Of a DNA stretch of 64,000 bases, positions 55,531-64,000 are shown in pieces. Positions within the stretch are counted from its first letter, which is position 1; the number at the start of each line of letters is the position of its first letter. The position numbers and the translations under genes are program-made. Under the pieces are notes generated by a model. The model was not told the DNA's origin, made no database searches, and saw only the letters and a program-made list of their open reading frames with translations. The DNA is from Achromobacter spanius (GTDB lineage Bacteria > Pseudomonadota > Gammaproteobacteria > Burkholderiales > Burkholderiaceae_B), in the NCBI RefSeq assembly GCF_029637605.1, contig NZ_CP121261.1:5704001-5768000 (forward strand), given 5' to 3'.

Positions 55531-56313
55531 ATGCTCAAAGGAAAAGTTGCCCTTGTCACCGGTTCCACCAGCGGTATCGGCCTGGGGATCGCCACCGCCT
55601 TCGCCCAGCAAGGCGCCGATATCGTCCTGAATGGTTTTGGCGACGCCGCCGCGATCGAGAAAGAGCGCGCGGGCCTGGCCGAGAAGTATGGCGTGAAGGT
55701 GATCTACGACGGTGCCGACCTGTCCAAGGGCGATGCGGTGCGTGGGCTGGTGGAAAACGCGGTGCGTCAGATGGGCCGCATCGACATCCTGGTCAACAAC
55801 GCCGGTATCCAGCACACCGCGCTGATCGAAGACTTTCCGGTTGAAAAGTGGGACGCCATTTTGGCGCTGAACCTGTCGGCGGTGTTTCATGGCACGGCGG
55901 CCGCCCTGCCGCACATGAAGAAGCAGGGCTTTGGCCGCATCATCAATATTGCGTCGGCGCACGGACTGGTGGCGTCGGCCAACAAGTCGGCCTATGTGGC
56001 CGCCAAGCATGGCGTGGTGGGCTTCACCAAGGTCACGGCGCTGGAAACGGCCGGGCAGGGCATCACCGCCAACGCCATCTGCCCGGGCTGGGTTCGTACC
56101 CCGCTGGTGGAAAAGCAGATCACCGCCATGGCTGAAAAGAACGGCGTTGACCAGGAAACCGCCGCGCGCGAACTGCTCAGCGAAAAGCAGCCGTCGCTGC
56201 AATTCGTGACCCCGGAACAACTTGGCGGCACGGCCGTGTTCCTGGCATCCGACGCCGCGGCGCAAATTACCGGCACGTCGGTCTCGGTCGATGGCGGCTG
56301 GACGGCGCGTTAA
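55531..56313 (+). CDS. bdhA: 3-hydroxybutyrate dehydrogenase
   Basis: A 260-residue short-chain dehydrogenase converting D-3-hydroxybutyrate to acetoacetate with NAD+. TGSTSGIGLGIA is the cofactor glycine motif, NNAGIQH and the S-Y-K catalytic set (IASAHG, SAYVAAKHG) follow, and AICPGWVRTPLVEKQI with ARELLSEKQPSLQFVTPEQLGG is diagnostic of bacterial D-beta-hydroxybutyrate dehydrogenases. ATG 55531 was chosen because AGGAG lies 7 bp before it, while the in-frame ATG at 55525 is too close. Fits use of polyhydroxybutyrate reserves. Confidence 0.94.
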   Translation: MLKGKVALVTGSTSGIGLGIATAFAQQGADIVLNGFGDAAAIEKERAGLAEKYGVKVIYDGADLSKGDAVRGLVENAVRQMGRIDILVNNAGIQHTALIEDFPVEKWDAILALNLSAVFHGTAAALPHMKKQGFGRIINIASAHGLVASANKSAYVAAKHGVVGFTKVTALETAGQGITANAICPGWVRTPLVEKQITAMAEKNGVDQETAARELLSEKQPSLQFVTPEQLGGTAVFLASDAAAQITGTSVSVDGGWTAR

Positions 56314-56328
56314 TAGAGGAACTCTGGA

Positions 56329-57102
56329 ATGTTGTTTTTGCTTTCTCCCGCCAAGAAGCTGGACTACGACTCGCCCCTGCATATCGAGACGCACACCCAG
56401 CCGCTGTTCGTGGACCAGGCCGCCGGCCTGATCAAGGTGCTGAAGACCAAGTCGGCGGAAGATATTGCTGACTTGATGAGCCTGAGTCCGGCGCTGTCGG
56501 AACTGAATGCGCAGCGTTACGCGCATTGGAAGCGCAGCTTCACCCAGGCGAATTCGCGTCAGGCCGTGTTGGCGTTCAACGGCGATGTGTACGAAGGGCT
56601 GGATGCGTCCAGCCTGTCGGCCAAGCAGCTGGATTGGGCGCAAGAGCACGTGGCCATCCTCAGTGGCTTGTACGGCGTGCTGCGCCCGTTGGACCTGATG
56701 CAGCCGTATCGCCTGGAAATGGGTACGCGGCTGGAGACGTCCAAGGGCAAGAACCTGTATGAGTATTGGGGGTCGACGATCGCCGATTATCTGAATGAGC
56801 GTCAGGCGGGCAAGAAGTCGCCGGTGATTGTCAACTTGGCGTCCGAGGAATACTTCAAGTCGGTCGACTTGAAAACGCTGAAGGCGCGCGTGGTGCAATG
56901 CGTGTTCCAGGACTGGAAGAACGGCGCCTGGAAAATCATCAGCTTCCACGCCAAGCGCGCGCGCGGGCTGATGGCGCGCTACGCGATCCAGCATAAGGTT
57001 GCCAAGCCGGAAGGGTTGCAGGGCTTTGACCTGGAAGGCTACGCCTACGACGCATCTGTTTCAACGGAAGACAAGCTGGTGTTCCGTCGTAAGGTGGGGT
57101 GA
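56329..57102 (+). CDS. yaaA: YaaA family peroxide-stress / DNA-binding protein
   Basis: A 257-residue protein. [13 protein letters not shown] at the start, [48 protein letters not shown] and the C-terminal [14 protein letters not shown] are the YaaA/DUF328 hallmarks. In E. coli YaaA limits intracellular iron during peroxide stress and the fold binds DNA. It starts 15 bp after bdhA and converges on the YccS-like gene across a large repeat array. Confidence 0.95.
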   Translation: MLFLLSPAKKLDYDSPLHIETHTQPLFVDQAAGLIKVLKTKSAEDIADLMSLSPALSELNAQRYAHWKRSFTQANSRQAVLAFNGDVYEGLDASSLSAKQLDWAQEHVAILSGLYGVLRPLDLMQPYRLEMGTRLETSKGKNLYEYWGSTIADYLNERQAGKKSPVIVNLASEEYFKSVDLKTLKARVVQCVFQDWKNGAWKIISFHAKRARGLMARYAIQHKVAKPEGLQGFDLEGYAYDASVSTEDKLVFRRKVG

Positions 57103-57106
57103 TTGT

Positions 57107-57737
57107 GATGGGTTCCGCGCGTTAAGCGGTAGGTTGCTTGCGCGGTCTAACCCGCGCTGCACCCATCCTACGTTTTGTGGTGCGTCGGGGCGATCGTGAT
57201 GGGTTTCGCGCGATTGGCGGTGGGTTCTTGCCCCGGGTCAACGCGCGCTGCACCCATCCTACGTTTCGGGGCGAATTGGGGCGATCGCGATGGGTTTCGC
57301 GCGATTGGCGGTGGGTTCTTGCCCCGGGTCAACGCGCGCTGCACCCATCCTACGTTTCGGGGCGAATTGGGGCGATCGTGATGGGTTTCGCGCGATTGGC
57401 GGTGGGTTCTTGCCGGGGGCAACGCGCGCTGCACCCATCCTACGTTCCGGGGCGAATTGGGGCGATCGTGATGGGTTTCGCGCGATTGGCGGCGGGTTCT
57501 TGGCCGGGGGCAACGCGCGCTGCACCCATCCTACGTTTCGGGGCGAATTGGGGCGATCGTGATGGGTTTCGCGCGATTGGCGGCGGGTTCTTGCCGGGGG
57601 CAACGCGCGCTGCACCCATCCTACGTTTCGGGGCGAATTGGGGCGATCGCGATGGGTTTCGCGCGATTGGCGGTGGGTTCTTGCCGGGGGCAACGCGCGC
57701 TGCACCCATCCTACGTTCCGGGCAAACTGGCACGATC
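57107..57737. repeat. seven tandem 90-91 bp units derived from half of the palindromic element
   Basis: Units start at 57107, 57198, 57289, 57380, 57470, 57561 and 57651. Each carries GATGGGTTTCGCGCGATTGG, then GGTGGGTTCTTGCC, then CGCGCTGCACCCATCCTACG and a spacer GGGGCGAATTGGGGCGATCG. The first unit is the most diverged. Each unit equals the right half of the dispersed element. The array is open in several frames on both strands because 90-91 bp spacing alternates, but no protein is credible. Confidence 0.95.
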
Positions 57738-57914
57738 GTAGGATGGGTGTGGCGCGAGACCGTTTTAAAAAGAAAGAAATCGCTCAACGCGCGAACCCAT
57801 CAAGCAGCGCTGAATTTTTAACAGGATCAGCCACAAGCTCGCGGGTGTCTGATGGGTTGCGCGCGATCGGCGGACCCTTCTTGCCCACGTCAACCCGCGC
57901 TGCACCCATCCTAC
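57738..57914. repeat. dispersed palindromic element, copy C (177 bp)
   Basis: Begins GTAGGATGGGTGTGGCGCGA and ends CGCGCTGCACCCATCCTAC. It has inner arms CGCGCGAACCCATCAAGCAG-like and TGATGGGTTGCGCGCG. It abuts the tandem array and ends 18 bp before the stop of the convergent YccS-like gene. Confidence 0.88.
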
Positions 57915-57931
57915 CTATCCAACCGCATCAT

Positions 57932-60232
57932 TCACGCTGCCGCCGCTACGGGCGGGCTATGCGTGGGGTCGGCCAGCGCTTGCAGTTCCTGGCGGATCAT
58001 GTGCGCTGCTTTCAGCATCTGCTTCAGCGGATACGCCAACGCCGCCTGTTCGCCGGCCGTGTCGAACTGCGTGGGCAGGGGCGTGGCGATTTGGGGGCGC
58101 TTTTCGTCCAGCAGGTCGACCATGCCGTTCAGCGCCAACTGCACCGCTTCAGGCGTCTTGGGTAGCGCCGCCAGAATGGGTATTGCCGCCGTGATCTGCG
58201 ACGCCAGCACATGGTTCTGGATCAGCAGGTTGTTTAATTCCGGCACGCTGAGCTGGTGCGATTTGGGTTCGCTCATCATGCGGTAGAACGCTTCGGCGAA
58301 ATTGCTGAATGCAATGTGCACGTTCTTGCGAGCCAGGCGCCAGGCCAGGTCGGCATCGATGACGGCGGGGGTGTCCGCGGCGGCGGTGGCGTTTGTTGCG
58401 GCGTTCGCGGCTGTGGTCGTGGCGGTATTCGTACCCGCAGTCGTACCCGCATTTGCGCCCGCATTCGTGGCGGGCCCCGCGTGCGTTTGCATGGCTTCAA
58501 CGTAGCGCAGCCCGGCCAGCAAGTATTCCCGGTTGGCGCGGGTGGCGGCGGCGGCCAGAGGTTTCAGATAGCGTGCTTCCCACCACGGCAGGATGTAGCT
58601 GCAGATCAGCGCCAGCGCGCAGCCCAGCAGCGTGTCGATGGCGCGTTCGCCAATCACCGACATCGACACGGTGCCCGGCGACACGAAGTGGAACACCAGC
58701 ACCACGAAGAGCGTGTTGAAGATGGCGCTGGCCATGTAGTTCAGTTGCACCAGGCTGTTGCCCATGATGCAGGCGCCCAGCAGCACGGCGAACAGGATCT
58801 CGGGGCGGTCGGTCAGATTGAACAGCAGCAGCGCGCAAATGCAGCCGATCAAGGTGCCGCCCAGCCGCCAGCCATTGCGCTGCCGCGTCAGCGCGAAGCC
58901 GGGCTTCATGATGATGACGATGGTCAGCATGATCCAGTAGTTGTGCGCGGAAAACTCCGGCGACAGCCAGCGGCTGGCCAGTGTCATGGCGATGGCGGCG
59001 GCCGCTGTCACCCGCAGCGCGTAACGGAAATGCGGCGAATCCAGCCGCAGGTTGCTGGTCAACAGCCCAAAGCGGAATTCCTGGCGCGAGATGAAGCGCG
59101 TCAACGATTTGTTGATGCGCAGCACGTCGGTGGGCTTGGCGTCCGGCGATGCCGCCGTGTGGTCGGCCAGGCGGTCGACGATGCGGGCCGAATTGCGCAG
59201 GCGGCGCAGTACCTGGATGATCAGCGCCAGCATCTCGGGTTCGCGCTCGCCCAGGCCTTGCTGCTTGAGCTGTTCGATTTCGTATTCGATGGCGCGCAGT
59301 TCCGCCTTGGCGCTGCTGCGGTACTGCACCTGGCGGCCGCGCGACACGTCCAGCGCAATGCGGTTGAGTTCCAGCGACATCTTCACCAGCGCGTCGCGCA
59401 TGAACATCAGGCAGTCATTGCCCGCCAGCGTGCGACGCAGCGCGGCGTAGTCGGTGTGGGTGGCGACCAGCGTGTCCAGCAGTTGCAGCATGTCGACGAA
59501 CATGTTCCAGATCATCACGCGCTGGCGGTCGCCCACGCCCTTGCCGCGCGGCAGGGCGCGCAGCACCATGTCGCGCGCCGCCTGGTGTTTTTCCGTCATG
59601 ACGGACTGGCGCTGGATCAGGGTGCGATAGGCCTCGTCCAGGTCGGCCGTCTCGTCGTAGAAGGCGGCGCGGGCGGCCACGTAGTCGGCCGTGGCGAACA
59701 GCGCCACAGACATGGCCTGCTGTTCCTCGCGCAGCCAGAACAGGCGCGAAAATCCCAGGCTGAACACCACATAGAAAAGCGCCCCGCCCAAGGTGGCGAC
59801 GGCGTGCGCGAACACTTCGTGTGGCTGTAGCGGCGAATGCATCGTCAAGGTCATCAGCAGCAGGCCGGCAAAGCCGATCAGCCCGCCGCGCTTGCCGAAC
59901 ACCGTGAACATCGAATAGACGAAGCATTGTGCAATCACCACCAGCCAGATCAGGATGGGATTGGTGGAAGCGAGCCCCGTGATGATGACGGTAATGGTGC
60001 CCAGCGCGGCCCCGCCCAGCATTTCATTGGTGCGATGGCGCTGCGGCCCGCCCGGTTGGTCGATGATGGCCAGGCACTGCGCGCCGAAGGTCGCAACCAG
60101 CCCGGTGGTGTAGTTGCCGAACAGCCCGCCCAGCACCAGCACGGGCAACAGCATGCCAACCCCCTGGCGCACCCCTCCGAAGAAGTAGTGGCTGTAGAGG
60201 AAACGGCGAATGCTGGCAATGCGCAAATCCAT
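57932..60232 (-). CDS. YccS/FUSC family inner-membrane protein
   Basis: A 766-residue protein with two blocks of about six transmembrane helices (residues about 20-165 and 400-530) separated and followed by cytosolic helical regions. GIGMLLPVLVLGGLF-type N-terminus, RHRTNEMLGGAALGTITVIITGL and the second block NYWIMLTIVIIMKPGFALTRQRNGWRLGGTLIG match the YccS/YhfK (FUSC) family, related to aromatic acid exporter AaeB. Substrate unknown. Residues about 578-610 are a low-complexity Ala/Asn/Thr stretch inserted before the last cytosolic domain. Confidence 0.88.
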   Translation of the reverse strand: MDLRIASIRRFLYSHYFFGGVRQGVGMLLPVLVLGGLFGNYTTGLVATFGAQCLAIIDQPGGPQRHRTNEMLGGAALGTITVIITGLASTNPILIWLVVIAQCFVYSMFTVFGKRGGLIGFAGLLLMTLTMHSPLQPHEVFAHAVATLGGALFYVVFSLGFSRLFWLREEQQAMSVALFATADYVAARAAFYDETADLDEAYRTLIQRQSVMTEKHQAARDMVLRALPRGKGVGDRQRVMIWNMFVDMLQLLDTLVATHTDYAALRRTLAGNDCLMFMRDALVKMSLELNRIALDVSRGRQVQYRSSAKAELRAIEYEIEQLKQQGLGEREPEMLALIIQVLRRLRNSARIVDRLADHTAASPDAKPTDVLRINKSLTRFISRQEFRFGLLTSNLRLDSPHFRYALRVTAAAAIAMTLASRWLSPEFSAHNYWIMLTIVIIMKPGFALTRQRNGWRLGGTLIGCICALLLFNLTDRPEILFAVLLGACIMGNSLVQLNYMASAIFNTLFVVLVFHFVSPGTVSMSVIGERAIDTLLGCALALICSYILPWWEARYLKPLAAAATRANREYLLAGLRYVEAMQTHAGPATNAGANAGTTAGTNTATTTAANAATNATAAADTPAVIDADLAWRLARKNVHIAFSNFAEAFYRMMSEPKSHQLSVPELNNLLIQNHVLASQITAAIPILAALPKTPEAVQLALNGMVDLLDEKRPQIATPLPTQFDTAGEQAALAYPLKQMLKAAHMIRQELQALADPTHSPPVAAAA

Positions 60233-60724
60233 GGGGCGGGTCTGGGTTCGAGGCGACGCAACAAGTATAGAGAGGCCGAGGGATTTTTAGGGGTCGGATG
60301 GTTACCGGACTTTCCCGCAATTTGCACTGCATCGCGCGCGCAACGGTCGTTTCACGTCGATTTGCTACCTTTGACGCAACGCGGTAAATTCCACCTCTTG
60401 CGCCGGTCTGCCTATCCGATACCGGCGCGTTGAGGCGGATGGTACGGGTCACCTCCCCAGCCATCCTGCCGCAGTGATACTTGCTGTTGGCCGCGCCACA
60501 AGCGTGTGTTGCCAAAGCTTCCATTTCGACCTCCAGCGTCCCCAAGGGGCGTTTGCACTGCGTTCTGTCGAGCGTGTGCCGGGTCGGCAGGGTGTCCGGG
60601 TGGCGTGGCTCCGTGAGCCGCTAAGCGCCGGATCATGTTGTCGTAGCCGGTATGGGTTCCGTTGCCGCCGTATCCGGGCGAGCAGCAGTCAGGGTTGCAG
60701 GGCCGGTACTGAAAGGAAATAAAC
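60233..60724 (+). other. 492-bp leader/promoter region of the ilv operon
   Basis: No gene is convincing here. It holds the promoters of the leftward YccS-like gene and of ilvB. A TTGACG hexamer at 60371-60376 could be a -35 box, but I do not see a matching -10. Two short ORFs with branched-chain codons are present: ATG 60439 (12 codons, MVRVTSPAILPQ) and ATG 60652 (Val-rich, running into ilvB in another frame). The length suggests a regulated leader, without a clear terminator hairpin. Confidence 0.45.
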
Positions 60725-62440
60725 ATGGAAATGAATGGCGCCGATATCGTCGTGCGCTGCCTGGCCGATGAGGGCGTGGAACACGTTTTCGGCTATCCCG
60801 GCGGCGCAGTGCTTTACATCTACGACGCGATCTTCAAGCAAGACAAATTTCAGCATATCCTGGTTCGTCACGAGCAAGCCGCCGTGCACGCCGCCGATGC
60901 CTATTCGCGCTCGTCGCAAAAGGTTGGCGTCTGCCTTGTGACCAGCGGCCCGGGCGTGACCAATGCCGTCACCGGCATCGCCACCGCCTATATGGATTCC
61001 ATCCCCATGGTCATCATCAGCGGGCAAGTGCCCACTGCGGCCATCGGCGAAGATGCGTTCCAGGAATGCGACACCGTCGGCATCACGCGCCCCTGCGTCA
61101 AGCACAACTTCCTGGTGCGTGACGTCAAGGATCTGGCCGAAACGATGCGCCGCGCGTTCTACATCGCGCGCACGGGCCGCCCCGGCCCGGTGCTGGTCGA
61201 TATCCCCAAGGACATCACCGTCGCGCAGTGCAAGTACACGCCGCCCAAGGGCGAGATCTCGATGCGTTCCTACGCGCCCGTCAACAAGGGCCACCAGGGG
61301 CAAATCAAGAAAGCCGTGCAGATGCTGCTGGCCGCCGAACGGCCCATGATCTACACCGGTGGCGGGGTCATCCTGTCGAACGCCGCGCCCGAGCTCAACA
61401 AGCTGGTGTCGCAACTGGGCGCGCCCTGCACCAGCACCCTGATGGGTCTGGGCGGCTACCCGGCCAGCAGCGGCCAGTTCGTGGGCATGCCCGGCATGCA
61501 CGGCACCTACGAAGCCAATATGGCGATGCAGCACTGTGACGTGCTGCTGGCCATTGGCGCGCGTTTCGATGACCGCGTGATCGGCAACCCCAAGCACTTC
61601 GCGCAGAACGCCCGCAAGATCATCCATATCGATATCGACCCGTCGTCGATCTCCAAGCGCGTGCGCGTGGACGTCCCGATCGTCGGCAACGTCAAGGATG
61701 TGCTGGCCGACCTGTCCACCCAATTCGAAGTGGCGGCCGCCGAGCACAAGCCCGCGTCCATCACCAAGTGGTGGGAGCAGGTCGAGACCTGGCGCGGCAA
61801 GGAATGCCTGAAGTTCGCCAATTCGGACGAAGTCATCAAGCCGCAGTACGTGGTGGAAAAGCTCTGGGAAGTGACGGGCGGCGACGCTTTCGTCACGTCC
61901 GACGTGGGCCAGCACCAGATGTGGGCGGCCCAGTACTACAAGTTTGACAAGCCGCGCCGCTGGATCAACTCCGGTGGCCTGGGCACCATGGGTGTGGGGC
62001 TGCCGTACGCCATGGGCGTGCAGATGGCCAACCCTGGGCACGACGTCGCCGTCATCACCGGCGAAGCGTCGATCCAGATGAACATCCAGGAACTGTCGAC
62101 CTGCCATCAATACCGCCTGACGCCCAAGATCGTCTGCCTGAACAACCGTTTTCTGGGCATGGTCCGGCAATGGCAGCAGATCGATTACGGCTCGCGCTAT
62201 TCCGAGTCCTACATGGATTCGCTGCCCGACTTCGTCAAGGTGGCCGAAGCCTACGGCCATGTGGGTCTGCGCATTGAGCGTCCGGCGGATGTCGAACCCG
62301 CGCTGCGCGAAGCCTTTGGCAAGCACAAGGAACGCCTGGTCTTTCTGGACTTCATCACCGACCGCACTGAAAACGTGTGGCCGATGGTCAAGGCCGGCCG
62401 TGGGCTGACCGAAATGCTGCTTGGCTCTGAAGACCTGTAA
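60725..62440 (+). CDS. ilvB: acetolactate synthase large subunit
   Basis: A 571-residue thiamine-diphosphate enzyme, first committed step of valine, leucine and isoleucine synthesis. The catalytic glutamate lies in RHEQAAVHAADAYSR, the FAD region around MGLGGYPASSGQFVGM, and the ThDP/Mg motif GEASIQMNIQELSTCHQYRLTPKIVCLNN. In that motif GEAS replaces the more common GDGS/GDAS pattern, with E in place of the usual D. It forms a complex with IlvH, encoded 10 bp downstream. AAAGGAAATAAAC precedes the ATG. Confidence 0.95.
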   Translation: MEMNGADIVVRCLADEGVEHVFGYPGGAVLYIYDAIFKQDKFQHILVRHEQAAVHAADAYSRSSQKVGVCLVTSGPGVTNAVTGIATAYMDSIPMVIISGQVPTAAIGEDAFQECDTVGITRPCVKHNFLVRDVKDLAETMRRAFYIARTGRPGPVLVDIPKDITVAQCKYTPPKGEISMRSYAPVNKGHQGQIKKAVQMLLAAERPMIYTGGGVILSNAAPELNKLVSQLGAPCTSTLMGLGGYPASSGQFVGMPGMHGTYEANMAMQHCDVLLAIGARFDDRVIGNPKHFAQNARKIIHIDIDPSSISKRVRVDVPIVGNVKDVLADLSTQFEVAAAEHKPASITKWWEQVETWRGKECLKFANSDEVIKPQYVVEKLWEVTGGDAFVTSDVGQHQMWAAQYYKFDKPRRWINSGGLGTMGVGLPYAMGVQMANPGHDVAVITGEASIQMNIQELSTCHQYRLTPKIVCLNNRFLGMVRQWQQIDYGSRYSESYMDSLPDFVKVAEAYGHVGLRIERPADVEPALREAFGKHKERLVFLDFITDRTENVWPMVKAGRGLTEMLLGSEDL

Positions 62441-62450
62441 GGAGGCCCCC

Positions 62451-62942
62451 ATGAAGCACGTGATTTCCGTCCTCCTCGAAAACGAACCCGGCGCGCTGTC
62501 GCGCGTGGTGGGGCTGTTTTCCGCGCGGGGCTACAACATTGAAACCCTGACCGTGGCGCCCACCGAGGACGCCACGCTGTCGCGCATGACCATCGTGACC
62601 ACCGGCTCGGATGATGTGATCGAACAGATCACCAAGCACCTGAACCGCCTGGTGGATGTCGTTAAAGTGGTGGACCTGACCGAAGGCGCCCACATCGAGC
62701 GCGAGCTGATGCTGGTGAAGGTGCGCGCCGTTGGCAAGGAACGCGAAGAGATGAAGCGCATGGCGGATATTTTCCGTGGCCGCATCATCGACGTGACCGA
62801 CAAGTCCTACACCATCGAATTGACCGGGGTGCAGGAAAAAGTACAGGCCTTCCTGGAGGCCCTGGACCGCAGTGCCATCCTTGAAACCGTACGCACCGGC
62901 GTGTCCGGCATCGGACGCGGTGAACGGATTTTGAAGATTTGA
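62451..62942 (+). CDS. ilvH: acetolactate synthase small (regulatory) subunit
   Basis: A 163-residue regulatory subunit with an N-terminal ACT domain (MKHVISVLLENEPGALSRVVGLFSARGYNIETLTVAPTED) and the C-terminal ALS_ss domain (HIERELMLVKVRA, ADIFRGRIIDVTDKSYTIELTG). It confers valine feedback inhibition. AAGGAGG sits directly upstream of ATG 62451. Confidence 0.97.
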   Translation: MKHVISVLLENEPGALSRVVGLFSARGYNIETLTVAPTEDATLSRMTIVTTGSDDVIEQITKHLNRLVDVVKVVDLTEGAHIERELMLVKVRAVGKEREEMKRMADIFRGRIIDVTDKSYTIELTGVQEKVQAFLEALDRSAILETVRTGVSGIGRGERILKI

Positions 62943-62982
62943 CCGGCCTTCCAGGCCACGCCACACCCTACATCTGAATTAA

Positions 62983-64000
<1,018 letters not shown>

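Noticed and set aside
57138..57821. Long open frames on both strands across the 57.1-57.8 kb array, repeating GFARLAVGSC or NPPPIARNPSRSP
   Set aside because: They are produced by the 90-91 bp repeat, exist in several frames, lack ribosome sites and alternate phase between units.

Overview
This is a 64 kb stretch of a GC-rich, gene-dense chromosome, most likely from the betaproteobacterial family Alcaligenaceae and close to Achromobacter or Bordetella. That assignment is inference from protein character and gene content: a Bug-type periplasmic binding protein, a DUF4212/VC_2705-type symporter pair, two methyl-accepting chemotaxis proteins, 3-hydroxybutyrate dehydrogenase and an ilvB-ilvH-ilvC operon. 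I see no phage block, insertion sequence, CRISPR array, rRNA operon or replication origin. The only RNA gene I can support is a tRNA-Ser(CGA).

Layout. 1-5.6 kb: the tail of one c-type cytochrome and a complete second one, a DUF1841 protein, isocitrate dehydrogenase, an O-antigen-ligase-like membrane protein and a chemotaxis receptor. 5.5-15.4 kb (minus strand): a DapA-like aldolase/lyase, a small unknown protein, and a complete kdp potassium-uptake operon (small ORF, kdpF, A, B, C, D, E). 16-18.4 kb: a two-gene sodium/solute symporter. 18.4-22.2 kb (minus): trxB followed by four overlapping genes (Smr domain, SMR multidrug pump, two unknown exported proteins). 22.2-25.2 kb: ftsK and lolA. 25.6-35.6 kb (minus): a D-amino-acid/peptide catabolic locus with ridA, D-aminoacylase, an RpiR regulator, a five-gene dipeptide-type ABC importer and a D-serine-dehydratase-like PLP enzyme. 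35.7-39.4 kb: an amidase, rarA and serS. 39.6-41.6 kb: small proteins of unknown role, including an ASCH-domain protein of phage type. 41.6-50.4 kb: a catabolic region with an amidohydrolase, LysR and IclR regulators, an enolase-superfamily enzyme, a Bug protein, an MHS transporter, a nitrilase and a flavin reductase. 50.4-57.1 kb: a DUF2254 membrane protein, a second chemotaxis receptor, the tRNA, a KefB-type antiporter, bdhA and yaaA. 57.9-64 kb: a YccS/FUSC membrane protein and ilvB-ilvH-ilvC, with ilvC cut by the window end.

The most unusual material is non-coding. A dispersed, strongly palindromic element of 177-180 bp with inverted ends (GTAGGATGGGTG...CACCCATCCTAC) occurs three times, always at a gene 3' end. 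At one locus its right half has expanded into seven tandem 90-91 bp units. In addition, at least seven short tandem arrays (units of 13-25 bp) occur, several of which duplicate a start or stop codon. The clearest is six in-frame stop codons at 15-nt spacing at the end of kdpB. Other points of interest are a coupled 32-codon ORF ahead of kdpF, a mutually exclusive hairpin pair upstream of the symporter operon, and an EF-hand-like loop inside that symporter.
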